The notes under the pieces were generated by a model that worked only from the letters and a program-made list of their open reading frames with translations, was not told the origin of the DNA and did no database searches. Below, piece after piece: positions 31,241 through 38,975 of a stretch of DNA of 64,000 nucleotides (position 1 is the first letter of the stretch; each line of letters begins with the position of its first letter). This DNA comes from Kurthia populi. Lineage in GTDB: Bacteria; Bacillota; Bacilli; Bacillales_A; Planococcaceae. The stretch is taken from the NCBI RefSeq assembly GCF_042686175.1, contig NZ_JBHUOR010000140.1, positions 1 through 64,000 on the forward strand, in the 5' to 3' direction. Made by a program: the position numbers and the translations under genes.

Positions 31241-32038
31241 ATGACATCATTAGCACAGCATTCAGAGTCATTCGAACAGATAGGAAATCATGTAGGAATT
31301 TTAGTATTGCACGGCTTTGCGTGTACAACACAATCTGTACAACCGTGGGCAGAGGCTTTTGCCAAACGCGGTTACACGGTAAAAATGCCTATTTTAGCTG
31401 GGCATGGTACAACGTCAGAAGATTTATACAATACGACGATTGAACAGCTTGTCCATAGCGCAACGGCTGCTTTAGAATGGCTACAAGAACGCACAGAGCA
31501 CCAAGTTATTTGCGGGTTCGATTTTGGCGGTACCATCGCGCAGCATCTTGCACAACAATATCACGTAGATGGCTTACTGCTATTAAATGCAGCCTATCAA
31601 TTACCTGCAAAAATGCTTGATAACGTTGAGGCGGTCATTCAATCAAGCGACACATACGGTCCTATCGGGACAGCTGACATCAAAAATCCACGCGCAACCG
31701 TTTATCGCTATGATAAATACCCTGTTGCATTAGCTCGTGAAATGATTATATTTACAAAAGATGTGGCCGCGCAATCAAATCGTATTCAAGCACCGCTCCT
31801 TGTTATGCATTCAACAGATGACCATGTGCTTCCACCTCAAACGGTTGATCACTTAATCGCAACAGCTTCTTCAAAAGAAAAACATTTAATTATGTTACAA
31901 GATAGCTATCACTATGCGTTAGTTGACTACGATGCACCGCGTATCGTCAAGCAATCTCTCTATTTCGTTAAAGGGATTGATCCAGATCGTTACGCGCAGC
32001 CAATTGAAGAAAAACAAAAAAGAAAACGTCGTCGTTAA
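31241..32038 (+). CDS. Alpha/beta hydrolase of the Est30-like carboxylesterase family with Asp at the nucleophile position
   Basis: 265 residues from ATG 31241 behind AATAAGGAGTGATAACT. Opening GILVLHGFACTTQSVQPWAEAF with the HG oxyanion motif, LAGHGTTSEDL, and later HSTDDHVLPP (Asp193/194) and SYHYALVDYD (His224) fit the small carboxylesterases such as Geobacillus Est30. The nucleophile elbow, normally GxSxG, reads GFDFGG with Asp94 (codon GAT). An aspartate there is typical of haloalkane dehalogenases and epoxide hydrolases or of catalytically dead relatives. The C-terminal tail is basic (EEKQKRKRRR). Monocistronic; no partner visible. Confidence 0.8.
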   Translation: MTSLAQHSESFEQIGNHVGILVLHGFACTTQSVQPWAEAFAKRGYTVKMPILAGHGTTSEDLYNTTIEQLVHSATAALEWLQERTEHQVICGFDFGGTIAQHLAQQYHVDGLLLLNAAYQLPAKMLDNVEAVIQSSDTYGPIGTADIKNPRATVYRYDKYPVALAREMIIFTKDVAAQSNRIQAPLLVMHSTDDHVLPPQTVDHLIATASSKEKHLIMLQDSYHYALVDYDAPRIVKQSLYFVKGIDPDRYAQPIEEKQKRKRRR

Positions 32039-32045
32039 TTTTCCA

Positions 32046-32081
32046 CACAAAAAACCCGGAAACAATTGTTTCCGGGTTTTT
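32046..32081. terminator. Bidirectional terminator between the hydrolase and parC
   Basis: AAAAAACCCGGAAACAATTGTTTCCGGGTTTTTT, a perfect inverted repeat flanked by A and T runs. Confidence 0.9.
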
Positions 32082-32088
32082 TGTGTAT

Positions 32089-34509
32089 TTATTGTTGTTT
32101 GATTAATGCGATATGCGTGATTTCTCCATCAGCATCACAATCAATCACAAATTGACCATTTGAATAACGCTCTGCATGACGATATTTCGATACCGCTAAC
32201 GTTTCCGGCTGTCCTTTTTTCGTTTCAATTACGACTACATCATCTTTTTCTACACGACGCACATCAACAATACGATGTGGTTTTGATTTTAAGTCTCGTA
32301 AAATCGTTAAACCGCGTTTTGCACGACCTGTTAATTCAAAATCAGCAATACGCATACGTTTAACTGCCCCGCGATGTGTCACGATAAATACATCGCCCTG
32401 ATCATCTGCATCGACAATAACAACCGATGCAATATAATCCCCATCTTTTAAGTTTGCTGCTTTAATACCTGCTGTTCGCGTGCTTGTTGGTGCTACCTCT
32501 TCCATTGGGAAGCGAAGCTCGTAGCCGTCATGGGTTACTAAAATAACATCTTTCGTGCTATCATCAACAATTTGTGCAAAAATTAACTCATCGCCTTTTT
32601 TCACATTCATTGCTTTATACGTTTTATTAAAACGTGTAATTAAATATTCTTCTAGTGCTGTCCGTTTAATTTGACCATTTCTTGTAACTGTCACAACGGA
32701 GCGTTTTGCCTTGAAATCCGTTACACCTTCAACCGAAATCAGCTGCTCGTCTGCATCAAGCGGTACAATACTTGAAATGTGTTGTCCAAGATCTTTCCAA
32801 CGAATGTCTGGAAGATCGTGAACGAGTTGTAAAATATAACGACCTTTATTCGTAAAGAGCATGACATGCTGCTGCGTATTAATGAAAGCTTGATAACATA
32901 CGTGATCCGATTCTTTCATCGCTAATTCTTTTCCGTTAGATGATTTATATGAGCGTGGACTCGTACGTTTAATATAGCCATCTTCTGTTACAGATACGAC
33001 TACTTCTTCATTTGGAATTAAAACATCCATATCGACTTTAATTTCTTGCACTTCTGCTTCGATAACGGAATGACGTGTTGTTTTAAAATCTTTTTTAATC
33101 GCTGTCAATTCTTTGCGTAATACGGCAATTAATTTTTTATTATCACCTAAAATTTCTTCAAGTTCGCTAACTCGTTTTGTTAATTGTAGATGCTCTTCTT
33201 CAAGCTCTGTAATATCAGTATTAGTTAAACGATACAGTTGTAATGATACGATTGCTTCCGCTTGTGTCTCAGAAAACGCAAATTGTTCTATTAAATTATG
33301 TTTGGCATCTTTTTTATCTTTTGATGCGCGGATTGCTTTAATAACTTTATCCAAAATAGATAAAGCTTTCATTAGCCCTTCTACAATATGTAGACGTGCT
33401 TTGGCTTTTTTTAAGTCAAATTGCGCGCGACGTGTAATAACATCTTTTTGGTGATTTACATACGCTTCCAACATTAATGGCAATGTCATCATTGTTGGTC
33501 GACGGTTATGAATCGCAATCATATTAAAGTTATAGGTTACTTGTAAATCCGTATTTTTAAATAAGAATGGTAAAATCGGTGCTGCTGGTGCATCTTTTTT
33601 CATTTCAATAACGATACGAAGACCTTGGCGATCTGATTCATCACGCACTTCCGAAATATTATCTAGACGTTTATCTAAACGTAAGTCGTCCATTTTTTTC
33701 ACAAGATGCGCTTTATTCACGTCAAACGGAATTTCTGTAATGACAATTTGCTCTTTTGACCCTTTTAATTGTTCAATGTCTGTTTTCGCACGTACGATAA
33801 TTTTACCGCGTCCTGTTTCGTATGCCTTTTTAATGCCCTCTGCACCTTGAATAATACCACCTGTTGGGAAATCTGGACCCGGTAATACCTTCATTAATTC
33901 ATCAACTGTCACAGTTGGTTTTTTCAAATATAATAATGCAGCGTCAATGACTTCATGAAGTGCATGTGGTGGAATATCCGTTGCATAACCCGCAGAAATC
34001 CCGGTTGCGCCATTCACTAATAAATTTGGGAAGCGCGCAGGTAATACAGTTGGCTCTAAATCCTGATCATCAAAGTTTGGAATGAAATCAACTGTTTCTT
34101 TTTGTAAATCACGTAATAATTCAATTGAAATTTTTGATAAACGCGCCTCTGTATAACGCATCGCGGCAGGTGGGTCACCATCAAGTGAACCGTTATTACC
34201 GTGCATTTCAATTAGTGGCATGCTTGATTTCCAATCTTGACTCATACGAACCATTGCCTCGTACACACTTGTATCACCATGCGGGTGGTAGTTACCAATT
34301 ACGTTACCGACTGTTTTCGCCGATTTACGGAATGGTTTATCCGCTAAATTCCCTTCATTGAACATCGCATATAAAATACGACGTTGCACGGGTTTTAATC
34401 CATCGCGTGCATCTGGTAGTGCACGGTCCTGAATAATATATTTACTATAACGACCAAAACGGTCTCCAATGACATCTTCTAAAGGAAGATTTTGATAGCT
34501 CTCAGCCAT
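32089..34509 (-). CDS. parC: DNA topoisomerase IV subunit A
   Basis: 806 residues. Type IIA topoisomerase breakage subunit with the N-terminal RALPDARDGLKPVQRRILYAM, HPHGDTSVYEAMVRMSQDW helix and the catalytic Tyr in AAMRYTEARLSKI near residue 119; the C-terminal third forms beta-pinwheel repeats. With ParE it decatenates daughter chromosomes. Length and lack of the GyrA box (QRRGGKG) support ParC over GyrA. Residue 80, the main quinolone-resistance position (Ser in Staphylococcus aureus GrlA), is Thr here and residue 84 is Glu. Two bases separate it from parE. Confidence 0.95.
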   Translation of the reverse strand: MAESYQNLPLEDVIGDRFGRYSKYIIQDRALPDARDGLKPVQRRILYAMFNEGNLADKPFRKSAKTVGNVIGNYHPHGDTSVYEAMVRMSQDWKSSMPLIEMHGNNGSLDGDPPAAMRYTEARLSKISIELLRDLQKETVDFIPNFDDQDLEPTVLPARFPNLLVNGATGISAGYATDIPPHALHEVIDAALLYLKKPTVTVDELMKVLPGPDFPTGGIIQGAEGIKKAYETGRGKIIVRAKTDIEQLKGSKEQIVITEIPFDVNKAHLVKKMDDLRLDKRLDNISEVRDESDRQGLRIVIEMKKDAPAAPILPFLFKNTDLQVTYNFNMIAIHNRRPTMMTLPLMLEAYVNHQKDVITRRAQFDLKKAKARLHIVEGLMKALSILDKVIKAIRASKDKKDAKHNLIEQFAFSETQAEAIVSLQLYRLTNTDITELEEEHLQLTKRVSELEEILGDNKKLIAVLRKELTAIKKDFKTTRHSVIEAEVQEIKVDMDVLIPNEEVVVSVTEDGYIKRTSPRSYKSSNGKELAMKESDHVCYQAFINTQQHVMLFTNKGRYILQLVHDLPDIRWKDLGQHISSIVPLDADEQLISVEGVTDFKAKRSVVTVTRNGQIKRTALEEYLITRFNKTYKAMNVKKGDELIFAQIVDDSTKDVILVTHDGYELRFPMEEVAPTSTRTAGIKAANLKDGDYIASVVIVDADDQGDVFIVTHRGAVKRMRIADFELTGRAKRGLTILRDLKSKPHRIVDVRRVEKDDVVVIETKKGQPETLAVSKYRHAERYSNGQFVIDCDADGEITHIALIKQQ

Positions 34510-34511
34510 TA

Positions 34512-36479
34512 CTAAACCTCTCCCTCTGCAATAAACTCATTTTCTAAAATGTTACTATCTTCTTCCATACTGAAGTCAACATTGGATTCAATCCATTTAC
34601 GACGGGGCTCTACTTTATCACCCATCAATGTCGAAACACCGCGTTCAGCGCGCTCTAAATCATTAATTGTTACACGAATTAATGTACGTGTTTCAGGATT
34701 CATTGTTGTATCCCATAATTGGTCAGCGTTCATCTCACCTAACCCTTTATAGCGTTGTAGAATGTAGCCTTTCCCAACTTTTGCAATGGCACCATCTAAA
34801 TCCTCATCTGTCCAAGCATATTCAATGACTTCTTTACGGCCACTACCTTTAGATATTTTATATAAAGGTGGCAGTGCAATATATACTTTTCCTGCTTCAA
34901 TAAGCGGGCGCATATAACGGAAGAAGAATGTTAATAATAGCACCTGAATATGCGCACCATCTGTATCGGCATCGGTCATAATGATTACTTTATCGTAAGC
35001 AGAATCCTCTACTTTAAAATCTGTACCAATCCCTGCTCCAATTGCATGAATAATCGTCGCAATCTCTTCATTTTTTAAAATATCTTGCATTTTTGCTTTT
35101 TCAGTATTCACAACTTTCCCACGTAATGGCAAAATCGCTTGGAATGTACGGTCACGCCCCTGTTTCGCAGAACCACCCGCAGAATCCCCTTCGACTAAAT
35201 ACAATTCATTTTTCGACGCATTTTTTGATTGTGCAGGCGTTAATTTACCCGACAAGATATTTGCTTGTTTTTTGTTTTTCTTGCCGTTACGCGCATCCTC
35301 ACGTGCTTTACGCGCCGCTTCACGCACTTGTTGTGCACGAATTGCTTTACGAACAAGTGATGCAGATAGATCTGCGTTTTCTTCTAAAATGTACATCAAT
35401 TTTTGTTGAATCACACCATCGACTGCACCGCGTGCTTCACTTGTGCCTAATTTACCTTTTGTTTGGCCTTCAAATTGTAAAAGATTTTCAGGAATTCGCA
35501 CCGAAATAATCGCTGCTAAGCCTTCTCGAATATCTGAACCATCTAAGTTTTTATCTTTTTCTTTTAACAAACCAATTTTGCGAGCATAGTCATTAAAGAC
35601 GCGTGTCATCGCTGTTTTTGCACCGGTCTCATGTGTACCGCCATCGCGTGTACGAACATTGTTGACAAATGACAGAATCGTTTCTGAATAGCCATCGTTA
35701 AATTGGAATGCAAACTCGACCTCAATTTCATCTTGAGTTCCTTCAATATAGTGAACGGGGTGTAATACGTCTTTATCTTCATTTAAATAAGATACGAAAG
35801 CTTCGATCCCATTATCATAGTGATATACTTCATGTTTTTCTGTTGCTTCTTCAATTAGTTCAATTTTTAAACCTTTTAGTAAAAAGGCAGACTCACGCAA
35901 ACGCTCTGCTAAAATGTCGAAATTGAATTTTGTAACAGAGAAAATTTCTGGGTCTGGTTTGAAATGCACCATTGTCCCAGAATCTTTTGTTGAACCGATA
36001 TGTTCTAATGTTGTAGCTGGCTTCCCGCCATTTTCAAAGCGCATATAATATTTTTCACCGTTACGATGAATTTCTAATTCCAATAAACTTGATAAGGCAT
36101 TTACAACAGATGAACCTACACCATGTAAACCACCACTTGTTTTATAGCCACCTTGACCAAATTTACCGCCGGCATGTAGCACCGTAAAAATAACTTCTGG
36201 TGTTGGTTTGCCAGTTTTGTGCATCCCTGTAGGTAAACCACGTCCATGGTCAATGACCGTAATCGATTGATCTTCATGAATTTTTACGATGATATGATTA
36301 CCATATCCTGCTAATGCTTCATCGACTGCGTTATCGACAATTTCGTAAACAAGGTGATGTAGACCACGTCCATCCGTAGAACCGATATACATCCCTGGTC
36401 GTTTTCGAACCGCTTCTAATCCTTCTAATACTTGAATCGCATCTTCATTATAAGATGTCATTGTTTGTTTTGTTGTCAA
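34512..36479 (-). CDS. parE: DNA topoisomerase IV subunit B
   Basis: 655 residues. GHKL ATPase domain with EIVDNAVDEALAGYG, DHGRGLPTGMH, and the GGLHGVGSSVVNALS lid; then transducer and TOPRIM with EGDSAGGSAKQGRDR and DADTDGAHI near residue 500. ParE hydrolyses ATP to drive strand passage with ParC. The start is taken as TTG 36479, seven bases after AGGGGG, rather than the ATG seven codons later, which lies too far from it. plsY is divergent upstream, as in B. subtilis. Confidence 0.94.
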   Translation of the reverse strand: MTTKQTMTSYNEDAIQVLEGLEAVRKRPGMYIGSTDGRGLHHLVYEIVDNAVDEALAGYGNHIIVKIHEDQSITVIDHGRGLPTGMHKTGKPTPEVIFTVLHAGGKFGQGGYKTSGGLHGVGSSVVNALSSLLELEIHRNGEKYYMRFENGGKPATTLEHIGSTKDSGTMVHFKPDPEIFSVTKFNFDILAERLRESAFLLKGLKIELIEEATEKHEVYHYDNGIEAFVSYLNEDKDVLHPVHYIEGTQDEIEVEFAFQFNDGYSETILSFVNNVRTRDGGTHETGAKTAMTRVFNDYARKIGLLKEKDKNLDGSDIREGLAAIISVRIPENLLQFEGQTKGKLGTSEARGAVDGVIQQKLMYILEENADLSASLVRKAIRAQQVREAARKAREDARNGKKNKKQANILSGKLTPAQSKNASKNELYLVEGDSAGGSAKQGRDRTFQAILPLRGKVVNTEKAKMQDILKNEEIATIIHAIGAGIGTDFKVEDSAYDKVIIMTDADTDGAHIQVLLLTFFFRYMRPLIEAGKVYIALPPLYKISKGSGRKEVIEYAWTDEDLDGAIAKVGKGYILQRYKGLGEMNADQLWDTTMNPETRTLIRVTINDLERAERGVSTLMGDKVEPRRKWIESNVDFSMEEDSNILENEFIAEGEV

Positions 36480-36640
36480 AAAAATTCCCCCTAGTGCAAA
36501 CACCCGTTCGTATTTCCTTAGTTTAACACTCATTATATCACTGTCAACTGCTCACGTCACGAATTGACTCACGCATTATTGTACTACAAACGTTGAATTG
36601 AAAGCAAAATAAGAATAGAATATGAAAGACAAATGTTCAA

Positions 36641-36670
36641 TTGTAACCTGTTTATCATATATGCTAAAAT
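36641..36670 (+). promoter_or_regulatory. Probable promoter of plsY-yneR
   Basis: TTGTAA (36641-36646), 18-bp spacer, TAAAAT (36665-36670) with an extended TGC just upstream. It is 54 bases before the plsY start codon. Confidence 0.5.
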
Positions 36671-36723
36671 AATTAGTATATATTATTAGCACCTACTACT
36701 AAAATTTAAAAGGAGCTCTTTGC

Positions 36724-37326
36724 ATGAACTTATTTCTTGTCCTTATCTTAGCTTATTTATTGGGTTCTATTCCAACGGGCTTATGGATTGGCCGTGCATT
36801 TTTTAAAACAGACATCCGCGAACACGGCAGCGGTAACTTAGGCGCCACGAATACATTTCGTGTACTCGGAAAACCAGCTGGCTCTATTACGATGGTCATC
36901 GATATTTTAAAAGGAACAGCAGCTACGCTATTACCTACATTAAGTGTTTTTGCTGGTAGTGGTGTACCACCGCTAGTTGCCGGCCTGGTAGCTGTTGTTG
37001 GACATGTATTCCCGATTTTCGCAAAATTTCGCGGAGGTAAGGCGGTTGCTACATCAGCTGGCGTTCTTTTAGGCTATCACTGGCCCGTTTTCCTTTTAAT
37101 TGTCCTTGCTTTCTTGGTATGCTTAAAAGTGTTCAAAATGGTTAGCCTTGCTTCGATGTTTGGTGGTGTTGTTGCCTTTGTTTATGCCGTTGTACATTTT
37201 TTCATGACAGACGATTGGCTATTATTATTAATCATTACGTTATTAGCTGGTTTTGTTATTTATCGTCATCGTTCAAATATTCAACGCATTAAAGCTGGCA
37301 CCGAACCAAAAGTCACTTGGCTATAA
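36724..37326 (+). CDS. plsY: Acyl-phosphate:glycerol-3-phosphate acyltransferase
   Basis: 200-residue integral membrane enzyme with about five helices. It transfers the acyl group from acyl-phosphate to glycerol 3-phosphate, starting phospholipid synthesis. Conserved motifs: LLGSIPTGLWIGR, then GSGNLGATNTFRVLGKPAG in the first active-site loop, and FAKFRGGKAVATSAGV in the second. ATG 36724 follows AAAGGAGCTCTTTGC. It stands divergent to parE and is followed 19 bases later by yneR, the same local order as in Bacillus. Confidence 0.95.
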   Translation: MNLFLVLILAYLLGSIPTGLWIGRAFFKTDIREHGSGNLGATNTFRVLGKPAGSITMVIDILKGTAATLLPTLSVFAGSGVPPLVAGLVAVVGHVFPIFAKFRGGKAVATSAGVLLGYHWPVFLLIVLAFLVCLKVFKMVSLASMFGGVVAFVYAVVHFFMTDDWLLLLIITLLAGFVIYRHRSNIQRIKAGTEPKVTWL

Positions 37327-37345
37327 CAAAGGAGTGTTTTCCATC

Positions 37346-37639
37346 ATGAAAATTGTTATTTCAAATGCTGCATTAAATTGGTTCAAAGAAGAAATGGATG
37401 CCGAGCCTTCAAGCTCGATTAAGTTTTTCGCGCGCTATGGCGGATCGAATCCATTTCATGAAGGCTATTCAATTGGTGTCACATTTGATGATCCGATTGA
37501 AGAAGCTGTCATAAATGATGTAGATGGTATTCATTTCTTTATCGAAAACGATGATTTATGGTTTTTTAATGACCACGATTTACATGTTGATGTAAACACT
37601 GAATTAGAAGAGTTAACGTATGACTATGTAAAACCATAG
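37346..37639 (+). CDS. yneR: HesB/IscA-like protein without cysteines (YneR-like)
   Basis: 97 residues from ATG 37346, preceded by AAAGGAGTGTTTTCCATC. The sequence (KIVISNAALNWFKEEM, IKFFARYGG, GYSIGVTFDDP, DLWFFNDHDLHVDV) follows the A-type Fe-S carrier fold, but no cysteine is present, so it cannot carry a cluster in the usual way. B. subtilis YneR is the like-named neighbour of plsY. Function unknown. Confidence 0.85.
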   Translation: MKIVISNAALNWFKEEMDAEPSSSIKFFARYGGSNPFHEGYSIGVTFDDPIEEAVINDVDGIHFFIENDDLWFFNDHDLHVDVNTELEELTYDYVKP

Positions 37640-37657
37640 CACCTTCTCTACATAAAA

Positions 37658-37764
37658 AGAGACTTTGACATACGTGTAAAAATGACCACTTCTAGGAGTA
37701 TAAGAAAAACCGGAATCGCGCAGTAGTGCGGTTCCGGTTTTTCGTTGTGAACGCTAAAAAAAGA
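37658..37764 (+). repeat. Intergenic hairpin repeat, copy 2 (3' of yneR)
   Basis: AGAGACTTTGACATACGTGT, then AGTATAAGAAAAACCGG, the hairpin ACCGGAATCGCGC...GTGCGGTTCCGGTTTTT (37707-37743) and GTTGTGAACGCTAAAAAAAG. Starts 19 bases after the yneR stop, sense orientation, and continues into a second T run at 37790-37797. See copies at 27535-27650 and 63761-63863. Confidence 0.85.
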
Positions 37765-37807
37765 ATGGGGCGTTTTTTGTTCCGGCCCTTTTTTACTATG
37801 TAAGCAT

Positions 37808-38233
37808 TTAAGCTTGTTGTTCCGCAATTTCAATATATTTATTGAACCATTCTTCATTTATTTTTTTAAATGATACAGGACGGAAATTTTCTTTTTTCAC
37901 AATAATATGCTCTGTTGTCGCTGTCGCAGCTACGGTACCATCTTCATGTAGTACTTCGTAAGCGTAGACTGTTCGCAATTTATCTTGTGATTTTACCCAT
38001 GTTTTAACAAAAGCCGGCTCCCCATAGCGAAGGGCTGCTTTATAGTTAATATTGACGTTCATAACTGGTGATACATAGCCTTTTTCTTCTACTTCAATGA
38101 AAGAATATCCAAGATCTGTAATGAGTTGTGAACGTCCTAATTCAAGCCACACGACGTAATTGGCATGATAAACGACACCCATTTGGTCTGTTTCTGCATA
38201 GCGAATTTCGATTTCCTTTATACTTGTAAACAT
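37808..38233 (-). CDS. yneP: Acyl-CoA thioesterase, 4-hydroxybenzoyl-CoA thioesterase family (YneP-like)
   Basis: 141-residue hot-dog fold protein. The motif IRYAETDQMGVVYHANYVVWLELGR near residue 10 holds the catalytic Asp and nearby substrate-binding residues of the 4HBT-I family. It hydrolyses acyl-CoA thioesters in the cytoplasm; exact substrate unknown. B. subtilis yneP lies in the same neighbourhood (citB-yneN-yneP-yneQ-yneR-plsY). ATG 38233 is preceded by GAGGTGACCAATT. Confidence 0.85.
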   Translation of the reverse strand: MFTSIKEIEIRYAETDQMGVVYHANYVVWLELGRSQLITDLGYSFIEVEEKGYVSPVMNVNINYKAALRYGEPAFVKTWVKSQDKLRTVYAYEVLHEDGTVAATATTEHIIVKKENFRPVSFKKINEEWFNKYIEIAEQQA

Positions 38234-38290
38234 AATTGGTCACCTCAGCACCCATTATGACGCAGTTACCAACAAAAGAAAAGACTTGAA

Positions 38291-38815
38291 TTAACGCGCT
38301 GCGGCTTCTTTGGCAACAAGTAAGCTAACGTATTTATTTTTCTTCCATATGCTTGACCACTGACTGTTAGGAACTGACTGATTGCCGTCATATGGCGCAA
38401 TTTCAATTGTAATACCGGTTTTTCCAGTCGTCGCCACAAACCAATCCTGTCCAGCGCCAGAACCACTCACAGCGCCTGTAGTGTTGTCTGGGCGATATCC
38501 TGTCACTTGTTGAAACTGCATCACGAGTGGTCGATGCTGTGCTAATTGTGTCGCATTTTGTTTGTATTTCCAGTACAGTATTTCTCCTGATGAATGATAG
38601 GCAATATAGGTTTTAAAATTATACGCTTTCACAAACTTCACCATGGCTTTTGTTTCAGGCTCTGACACAGCACTCGGACCCTTATAAAACTGGTAAGAGC
38701 GTACTCTAGGTGATGTAGACGTTTGCTTCCATACAACATTGTAGTTACGATTCAAATCTACACCACAAATATTCGCTTTATAGCGCGCAAAGTTTTTACT
38801 ATTGCCATTAATAGG
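38291..38815 (-). pseudogene. M14 zinc carboxypeptidase, C-terminal remnant
   Basis: The frame is open from 38815 back to a TAG at 38816-38818 and contains, in order, INGNSKNFARYKANICGVDLNRNYN (Asn-Arg of the substrate pocket; shown here as two adjoining parts), YIAYHSSGEILYW (zinc ligand His196 equivalent) and TIEIAPYD (catalytic Glu270 equivalent). The N-terminal part with signal peptide and the HxxE zinc ligands is missing, and AT-rich sequence replaces it. The ATG at 38755 starts after the conserved DL and lacks a ribosome site. A 5' deletion is the simplest explanation. It was probably a secreted gamma-D-glutamyl-diaminoacid-type or peptide carboxypeptidase. Confidence 0.75.
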
Positions 38816-38877
38816 CTAACACTTTTGCGCGTTTTTCAGCTGATACCCTGCTTAATTGTTTTTATAGGTTATTTTTT

Positions 38878-38940
38878 ATTTTATATAGACTAGCGAGTTA
38901 TTATTTTTCATAAAAATTATATAAAAAAAGAAGATAAGGT
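38878..38940. repeat. Short dispersed AT-rich repeat, copy B
   Basis: TTTTATATAGACTAGCGAG (38879-38897) matches 25666-25684 at 18 of 19 bases, and both are followed by AT-rich sequence running into a terminator hairpin. Upstream of the M14 remnant. Confidence 0.4.
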
Positions 38941-38958
38941 TTGCACCTTATCTTCTTA
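38928..38958. terminator. Terminator after aconitase
   Basis: AAGAAGATAAGGTGC, AAACC, TTATCTTCTTTTTTT on the minus strand, 18 bases after the acnA stop. Confidence 0.85.
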
Positions 38959-38975
38959 CAAGCATACGCTTCAAA

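Noticed and set aside
38266..38466. 66-codon frame overlapping the carboxypeptidase remnant
   Set aside because: Shadow frame of the remnant; the M14 motifs are in the other frame.
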